A DNA stretch of 9,403 nt, from the NCBI GenBank assembly GCA_020026225.1, contig JAHHQU010000077.1:1-9403 (forward strand). Direction: 5' to 3'. A program made the position numbers and the translations under genes. Shown in pieces: positions 5,909 through 9,403 of this stretch (within the stretch, counting starts at the first letter, position 1; each line of letters starts with the position of its first letter). The notes under the pieces were generated by a model that was given only the letters and a program-made list of their open reading frames with translations, had not been told where the DNA came from and ran no database searches. Source of the DNA: Phocaeicola sp. (GTDB lineage Bacteria > Bacteroidota > Bacteroidia > Bacteroidales > Bacteroidaceae).

Positions 5909-6873
5909 TAAAAGTTGGGATTATAGGAGGAGCTGGGTATACCGCAGGTGAATTAATCCGCTTGTTGCTAAACCATCCTGATGTAGAAATTGTATTTATA
6001 AACAGCTCGAGCAATGCCGGCAATCGCATAGCAGATATCCATGAAGGCCTATACGGAGAAACAGAGCTTGTCTTTACCGATGAACTGCCACTGGACTCTG
6101 TGGATGTCTTGTTTTTCTGTACCGCACATGGCGATACCAAGAAATTCATGGAATGCCATAACATTCCTGAAGACTTGAAGATTATAGACCTTTCCATGGA
6201 CTACCGCATAAAATCGGACGAACATGATTTTGTCTATGGTCTGCCTGAATTGAACCGACGTGCAATCTGTCATAGCCGACATGTAGCCAATCCTGGCTGT
6301 TTCGCCACCTGTATCCAACTGGGACTTCTCCCACTAGCCAAACATCTGATGTTAAACGGCGATGTAATGGTCAACGCCATTACTGGCAGTACAGGCGCAG
6401 GGGTAAAACCGGGTCCTACCAGTCATTTCAGCTGGAGAAATAATAACATGAGCATCTACAAGCCCTTCTGCCATCAACATGTTCCTGAGATCAGGCAGTC
6501 TCTTCAACAGCTGCAAAGCAGTTTTAATTATGACATCGACTTCATCCCTTACCGCGGAGATTTCCCTCGCGGAATATTTGCAACCATTGTCGTCAAGACA
6601 AAAGTAGAACTGGATGAGATTATAAAGATGTATCAAGATTATTATGCAGAAGACTCTTTCACACACATCGTAGAAAACAATATCGATTTGAAACAGGTGG
6701 TCAATACCAATAAATGCCTCATACATCTGGAGAAGCATGGAAATAAGCTACTGATTGTATCTTGTATCGACAACCTGTTGAAAGGAGCCAGCGGACAAGC
6801 TGTCCACAACATGAACTTGATGTTCAATCTTGAAGAAACAGTCGGTTTAAAGCTGAAGCCATCGGCGTTCTAA
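5905..6873 (+). CDS. argC: N-acetyl(succinyl)-gamma-glutamyl-phosphate reductase
   Basis: ArgC reduces N-acyl-glutamyl-5-phosphate to the semialdehyde with NADPH. The 322-residue protein has the NADP-binding loop GIIGGAGYTAGEL (5-17) and the catalytic thiol in NPGCFAT (Cys132), followed by TGSTGAGVKPG (160-170). Where enterobacterial ArgC has FTPHLGNFPRG, this protein has FIPYRGDFPRG (213-223), so the position of the usual active-site His is Tyr216. As far as I recall this is shared by Bacteroides relatives, not a defect of this copy. In this lineage the substrate is probably the N-succinyl form (inference). The start is fixed by the ATGA overlap with argG and the upstream AAGGAGG. A 207-bp spacer with a terminator-like structure follows. 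Confidence 0.95.
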   Translation: MIKVGIIGGAGYTAGELIRLLLNHPDVEIVFINSSSNAGNRIADIHEGLYGETELVFTDELPLDSVDVLFFCTAHGDTKKFMECHNIPEDLKIIDLSMDYRIKSDEHDFVYGLPELNRRAICHSRHVANPGCFATCIQLGLLPLAKHLMLNGDVMVNAITGSTGAGVKPGPTSHFSWRNNNMSIYKPFCHQHVPEIRQSLQQLQSSFNYDIDFIPYRGDFPRGIFATIVVKTKVELDEIIKMYQDYYAEDSFTHIVENNIDLKQVVNTNKCLIHLEKHGNKLLIVSCIDNLLKGASGQAVHNMNLMFNLEETVGLKLKPSAF

Positions 6874-6892
6874 GCACTCCAACTTGCCCGAT

Positions 6893-6905
6893 TGGATTCA
6901 ATCCA
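6893..6905. repeat. 13-bp palindrome TGGATT-C-AATCCA downstream of argC
   Basis: A perfect 6-bp inverted repeat around one central base, 20 nt after the argC stop codon. A one-base loop cannot form a stable RNA hairpin, so if meaningful it is more likely a DNA-binding site. It precedes the larger inverted repeat at 6920-7000. No known operator is recognised. Confidence 0.3.
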
Positions 6906-6919
6906 TAAGATCTATACCC

Positions 6920-7003
6920 AAATCTGTCTGAACGTTCTTTCATTCGTTTTCAAGAAGTTTCCCTACAAGAAAACTATACCAAGAAAATTCAGACAGATTT
7001 TTT
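6920..7003 (+). terminator. terminator- or attenuator-like stem between argC and argD
   Basis: AAATCTGTCTGAA (6920-6932) is perfectly complementary to TTCAGACAGATTT (6988-7000), 13 bp, enclosing a 55-nt loop. The distal arm runs into six T residues (6998-7003). Inside the loop GTTTTC (6946-6951) can pair with GAAAAC (6969-6974). The layout suits an intrinsic terminator that separates argD-proC from the upstream genes, though the long loop makes it slower to fold than a classical one. Ten bases of the distal arm can instead pair with a further copy at 7036-7045, so it may act as a switch. Confidence 0.55.
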
Positions 7004-7035
7004 GTTTTCTTCCTTTTATAAATACTCACGCTATC

Positions 7036-7045
7036 CTGTCTGAAT
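7036..7045 (+). repeat. third copy of CTGTCTGAA, alternative pairing partner
   Basis: CTGTCTGAAT repeats the first arm of the preceding inverted repeat (CTGTCTGAA at 6924-6932) in direct orientation. It is complementary over 10 bases to ATTCAGACAG (6987-6996). The two pairings exclude each other. It lies 35 nt before the argD start codon. No convincing TAnnTTTG promoter element is seen between 6874 and 7080. Confidence 0.55.
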
Positions 7046-7080
7046 AGCACAATCACATTCCTTTTTAAAACACTAAGAAG

Positions 7081-8205
7081 ATGAAACTATTTGATGTATA
7101 TCCCCTATTCAACGTAAATATAGTAAAAGGCAAAGGCTGCCACGTATGGGACGACAAAGGCCAAGAATATTTGGATTTATACGGAGGACATGCTGTTATC
7201 TCCATCGGACATGCACATCCTCATTACGTAGAAACCATCAGTAAGCAGGTTGCCACCCTCGGATTTTATTCCAACTCCGTCATCAACACGTTACAGCAAG
7301 ATGTAGCCGACCGATTAGGCGCTATTTCAGGCTATGACGACTATCAGCTGTTCTTGATCAATTCGGGAGCAGAAGCCAATGAAAATGCCTTGAAATTGGC
7401 TTCTTTCTATAATGGAAGGACTCGCGTCATATCCTTCTCCAAAGCGTTTCACGGCCGTACTTCGCTGGCCGTAGAAGCTACAGACAATCCCAAGATCATT
7501 GCTCCCATCAACCAGAATGGACATACCACCTATTTGCCGCTCAACGATATTGAAGCCGTTAAATCAGAATTGGCCAAGGGAGATGTATGTGCAGTCATCA
7601 TAGAAGGCATACAAGGGGTTGGCGGTATCCAAATCCCTCAGACAGAGTTTATGCAGGCATTGCGTCAGGCTTGCGACGAAAACAATACGGTTTTGATAGT
7701 GGACGAAATCCAGTCAGGATATGGACGCAGCGGTAAATTCTTTGCCCACCAATATACAGGCATTCGACCGGATATGATCACGATGGCGAAAGGCATCGGT
7801 AATGGGTTCCCTATGGGAGGCGTTCTTATCAGCCCGAAATTCACTCCTATCTACGGACAGTTGGGAACAACTTTCGGCGGTAATCACCTGGCTTGTTCGG
7901 CAGCTATCGCTGTTTTAGACGTCATGAAAAAAGAGAATCTGGTAGAAAATGCGGCAAAGGTGGGAGCCTATCTGTTAGAGAAACTAAAAGGATTCAAAGG
8001 TATCAAAGAGGTCAGAGGACGCGGATTAATGATTGGAATGGAATTTGAACAGCCAATCAAGGAAATCCGCACCAAGCTCCTATTCGAACAACATGTATTC
8101 ACCGGAATAAGCGGTACAAACGTTATCCGCTTGCTGCCGCCCCTCTGCTTGAGTATAGAGGAGGCAGACTTATTCTTAGAAAAATTGAAAAAGGTCATCA
8201 ACTAA
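7081..8205 (+). CDS. argD: acetylornithine/succinylornithine aminotransferase
   Basis: This class III, PLP-dependent aminotransferase converts the N-acyl-glutamate semialdehyde to N-acylornithine with glutamate as amino donor. The 374-residue protein shows NSGAEANENALKLA (94-107) at the PLP phosphate-binding region, FHGRT (123-127), VDEIQSGYGRSGKFFA (207-222) with the PLP-ring Asp208, and MAKGIGNGFPMGG (235-247) with the Schiff-base Lys237. Length is slightly below the roughly 400 of E. coli ArgD, but no motif is missing. N-acetylornithine, N-succinylornithine and ornithine aminotransferases are hard to separate by sequence. Context favours the biosynthetic N-acylornithine enzyme, probably N-succinyl here. 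It follows a 207-bp regulatory spacer and is 28 nt ahead of proC, suggesting a two-gene unit or a read-through extension of the main operon. Confidence 0.94.
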   Translation: MKLFDVYPLFNVNIVKGKGCHVWDDKGQEYLDLYGGHAVISIGHAHPHYVETISKQVATLGFYSNSVINTLQQDVADRLGAISGYDDYQLFLINSGAEANENALKLASFYNGRTRVISFSKAFHGRTSLAVEATDNPKIIAPINQNGHTTYLPLNDIEAVKSELAKGDVCAVIIEGIQGVGGIQIPQTEFMQALRQACDENNTVLIVDEIQSGYGRSGKFFAHQYTGIRPDMITMAKGIGNGFPMGGVLISPKFTPIYGQLGTTFGGNHLACSAAIAVLDVMKKENLVENAAKVGAYLLEKLKGFKGIKEVRGRGLMIGMEFEQPIKEIRTKLLFEQHVFTGISGTNVIRLLPPLCLSIEEADLFLEKLKKVIN

Positions 8206-8233
8206 AGATTATATATAAAAACTTTACCTATCC

Positions 8234-9016
8234 ATGAAACGATACAAAGTAGCCATTATCGGAGCTGGTAATATGGGAGGAGCCATTGCACGTGGATTAG
8301 CTCATGGCACCCATATACAAACATCCGACATTACCGTATCAAATCCCAGCAATGAAAAGCTTGAGAAACTAAAGGAAGAATTTCCTGAGATTCACATTAC
8401 AAACGACAACCATCAAGCCGTTCATGATTCAGACATCATTATCTTGGCAGTAAAGCCTTGGAAGATGGAAGAGGTATTAGCTCCTCTTCAACTGAAGCGT
8501 CCGCAAATCTTGGTATCGGTAGCTGCCGGCATCAGTTGTAAAGACTTGGCTCATCTCACCGATTCTGAGATATGCATCATTCGCATAATCCCTAATACGG
8601 CAATTTCCGAACTGGCCAGCATGACGCTGATCACGACTCAGAATGCCTCTCAAGAGGAACTCTCTTTATTAATGGACCTCTTCAACGAAATGGGAGTGGC
8701 GATACCCATTGAAGAAGGCAGTTTACCCGCCGCTACGGCACTTGCTTCTTGTGGGATTGCTTATGTATTCAAGTATGTACAAGCAGCGATGCAAGCAGGG
8801 ACAGAACTCGGCATCAAGCCTAAAGATAGCATGAAGATGCTGGCACAAACCTTAAAGGGAGCTGCAGAAATCTTATTGCATCATGAAGATACCCATCCAG
8901 CCTTGGAAATCGACAAGGTGACAACTCCTAGAGGCATTACAATAAAAGGCATCAATAGTCTTGAACATTCTGGATTTACTTCTGCCGTTATTCATGCCAT
9001 TAAAGAGAGTGTATGA
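8234..9016 (+). CDS. proC: pyrroline-5-carboxylate reductase
   Basis: ProC reduces pyrroline-5-carboxylate to proline with NAD(P)H. The 260-residue protein has the N-terminal dinucleotide loop IIGAGNMGGAIARGL (8-22), LAVKPW (71-76), SVAAGIS (95-101), IPNTA (119-123), and the C-terminal dimer domain with LASCGIAYVFKYVQA (170-184) and TTPRGITIKGINSLEHSGF (230-248). Several positions differ from the common family wording: MPNTP is IPNTA, GSGPAY is SCGIAY, and SPGGTT is TPRGIT with Arg233. The first two are, as I recall, typical of Bacteroides; Arg233 may be specific to this copy. It lies 28 nt after argD, coupling proline and arginine synthesis at the transcript level. Substrate assignment is by family; assignment as ProC is secure. 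Confidence 0.93.
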   Translation: MKRYKVAIIGAGNMGGAIARGLAHGTHIQTSDITVSNPSNEKLEKLKEEFPEIHITNDNHQAVHDSDIIILAVKPWKMEEVLAPLQLKRPQILVSVAAGISCKDLAHLTDSEICIIRIIPNTAISELASMTLITTQNASQEELSLLMDLFNEMGVAIPIEEGSLPAATALASCGIAYVFKYVQAAMQAGTELGIKPKDSMKMLAQTLKGAAEILLHHEDTHPALEIDKVTTPRGITIKGINSLEHSGFTSAVIHAIKESV

Positions 9017-9080
9017 CGCAATATGCTGTAAAGCCTTTTAGAATAGGCTAAAGCTTATTTCCTGATGCTGTCAAATGATA

Positions 9081-9111
9081 AAAAGGAGGGTGTGTCAAAT
9101 CACCTTTTTTT
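9081..9111 (+). terminator. weak plus-strand terminator at the IS boundary
   Basis: GGTG (9089-9092) pairs with CACC (9101-9104) around an 8-nt loop and is followed by seven T residues (9105-9111). With G-U pairs and the A-rich 5' flank the stem could extend to about 11 pairs. It would end transcripts coming from proC. The core is only four strong pairs, and the same bases may be part of the insertion sequence terminal repeat. Confidence 0.4.
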
Positions 9112-9123
9112 AAAAAAAGAGCA

Positions 9124-9160
9124 CTGTATAGCCGAACTTCCTTGCGAAGCGGTTATACAG
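9124..9160. terminator. hairpin at the end of the transposase gene, possibly bidirectional
   Basis: CTGTATAGCCG (9124-9134) pairs with CGGTTATACAG (9150-9160) over 11 positions with one G-U. Beyond an AA bulge, CTTC (9137-9140) pairs with GAAG (9146-9149) around a 5-nt loop. On the minus strand, five bases and then seven T residues follow (A7 at 9112-9118). On the plus strand CGA and TTTTTATTT follow. It contains the transposase stop codon and probably ends that transcript. Confidence 0.65.
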
Positions 9161-9403
9161 CGATTTTTATTTGTTTACAGTCAGAGAAATCGTTTACGAT
9201 TCCGATTTCAAGTAAAATACGCTCAAAAATCAGCCTAATTAGACCTTGTAAGTGTTTCAGGCTTCCATTCAGTAACATTTTACATAATTTCTTGATATTA
9301 AATGCAGTTGCCAAGAAGGAGAAGTCCATAGTAATTCTCTCCTTTCCAAAAATGACGGAAACGACTATAAGCCATGTTGCTCTTTATCTGTCCAAAAACA
9401 GAC
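9153..9403 (-). pseudogene. IS1182-family transposase, C-terminal part, frameshifted
   Basis: From the right edge one minus-strand frame reads SVFGQIKSNMAYSRFRHF. The FGQIK.N motif with RFRHFGK is typical of the C-terminal end of IS1182 DDE transposases. After the codons for RHF this frame runs into unrelated sequence and stops at 9300-9298. The expected continuation, GKERITMDFSFLATAFNIKKL and onward to a TAA at 9155-9153, is present in the neighbouring frame. Removing one base from the A5 run at 9348-9352 (T5 on the coding strand) rejoins the two. The simplest reading is a one-base insertion that removes about the last 63 residues. A sequencing error in a homopolymer would look the same, and the rest of the gene lies outside the window. 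Confidence 0.75.

Larger units (their letters stand above)
9088..9403 (-). mobile_element. distal end of an IS1182-type insertion sequence, continuing past the window
   Basis: The minus strand encodes the C-terminal part of an IS1182-family transposase (see the pseudogene entry) that stops at 9153. The element must therefore end a short way to the left. GGGTGTGTCAAAT near 9088-9100 is my candidate terminal repeat, which would put the end about 70 nt from proC. The boundary is uncertain because the other end is not in the window, so neither the inverted repeat partner nor a target duplication can be checked. Confidence 0.6.

Noticed and set aside
6874..7080. Separate promoter for argD-proC
   Set aside because: No TAnnTTTG with a correctly spaced TTTG was found. 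TTTG at 7001-7004 has only TACTCACG downstream at 18 nt, a poor match. Transcription may be by read-through.
9031..9056. Hairpin AGCCT/AGGCT after proC as the native operon terminator
   Set aside because: Only a 5-bp stem, with AAAGCTTATTT instead of a T-run after it; too weak to call.
1..9403. Defence system, CRISPR array, prophage or other novel system
   Set aside because: Apart from the IS end at the right, the genes are ordinary metabolic and regulatory families. No spaced repeats, phage genes or toxin-antitoxin pairs were seen.

Overview
The window looks like a chromosomal segment from Bacteroides or a close relative (Phocaeicola). Three things suggest this. Several genes are preceded by the Bacteroidota -7 element TAnnTTTG rather than a sigma70 -10 box. 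Shine-Dalgarno sequences are mostly absent. The right-hand gene order argR - GNAT acyltransferase - argG - argC - argD - proC, with these protein sequences, is the arginine cluster I recall from Bacteroides.

Left part, minus strand. Positions 1-24 hold the first codons of a gene that leaves the window, with a good promoter at 48-78. An AT-rich stretch without genes follows to about 287. A strong intrinsic terminator (288-326) then ends a two-gene unit read leftwards: an XRE-cupin regulator (2029-2586) and, 18 nt downstream, an AMP-forming acyl-CoA synthetase (355-2010). A class I SAM methyltransferase (2695-3429), also leftward, follows.

Centre. The 177-bp spacer between the methyltransferase and argR carries promoter elements in both directions. 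A near-consensus leftward promoter overlaps the argR -7 element, and two sequences resemble ArgR operators.

Right part, plus strand. argR (3607-4089), a GNAT acyltransferase (4103-4672), argG (4703-5908) and argC (5905-6873) are tightly packed, with gaps of 13 and 30 nt and a 4-nt overlap. A 207-bp spacer follows, with a 13-bp inverted repeat, a T-run and a third copy of one arm, an attenuator-like layout. Then come argD (7081-8205) and proC (8234-9016). The GNAT presumably makes the N-acyl-glutamate that starts the pathway. ArgC and ArgD reduce and transaminate the N-acylated intermediates, ArgG acts after citrulline, and ProC makes proline. Because Bacteroides fragilis uses an N-succinylornithine transcarbamylase, the acyl group here is probably succinyl (inference). 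argB, argF and argH are not in the window.

Far right. Positions from about 9088 to the end are the distal end of an IS1182-type insertion sequence, transposase on the minus strand. Its C-terminal coding region appears broken by one extra base in a homopolymer. It meets the arg cluster at a T7A7 tract flanked by convergent hairpins.

No tRNA, rRNA or CRISPR array was seen. The most unusual points are the three-copy repeat before argD, the overlapping opposed promoters at argR, the cysteine pairs in the GNAT and the Tyr where ArgC normally has a His.
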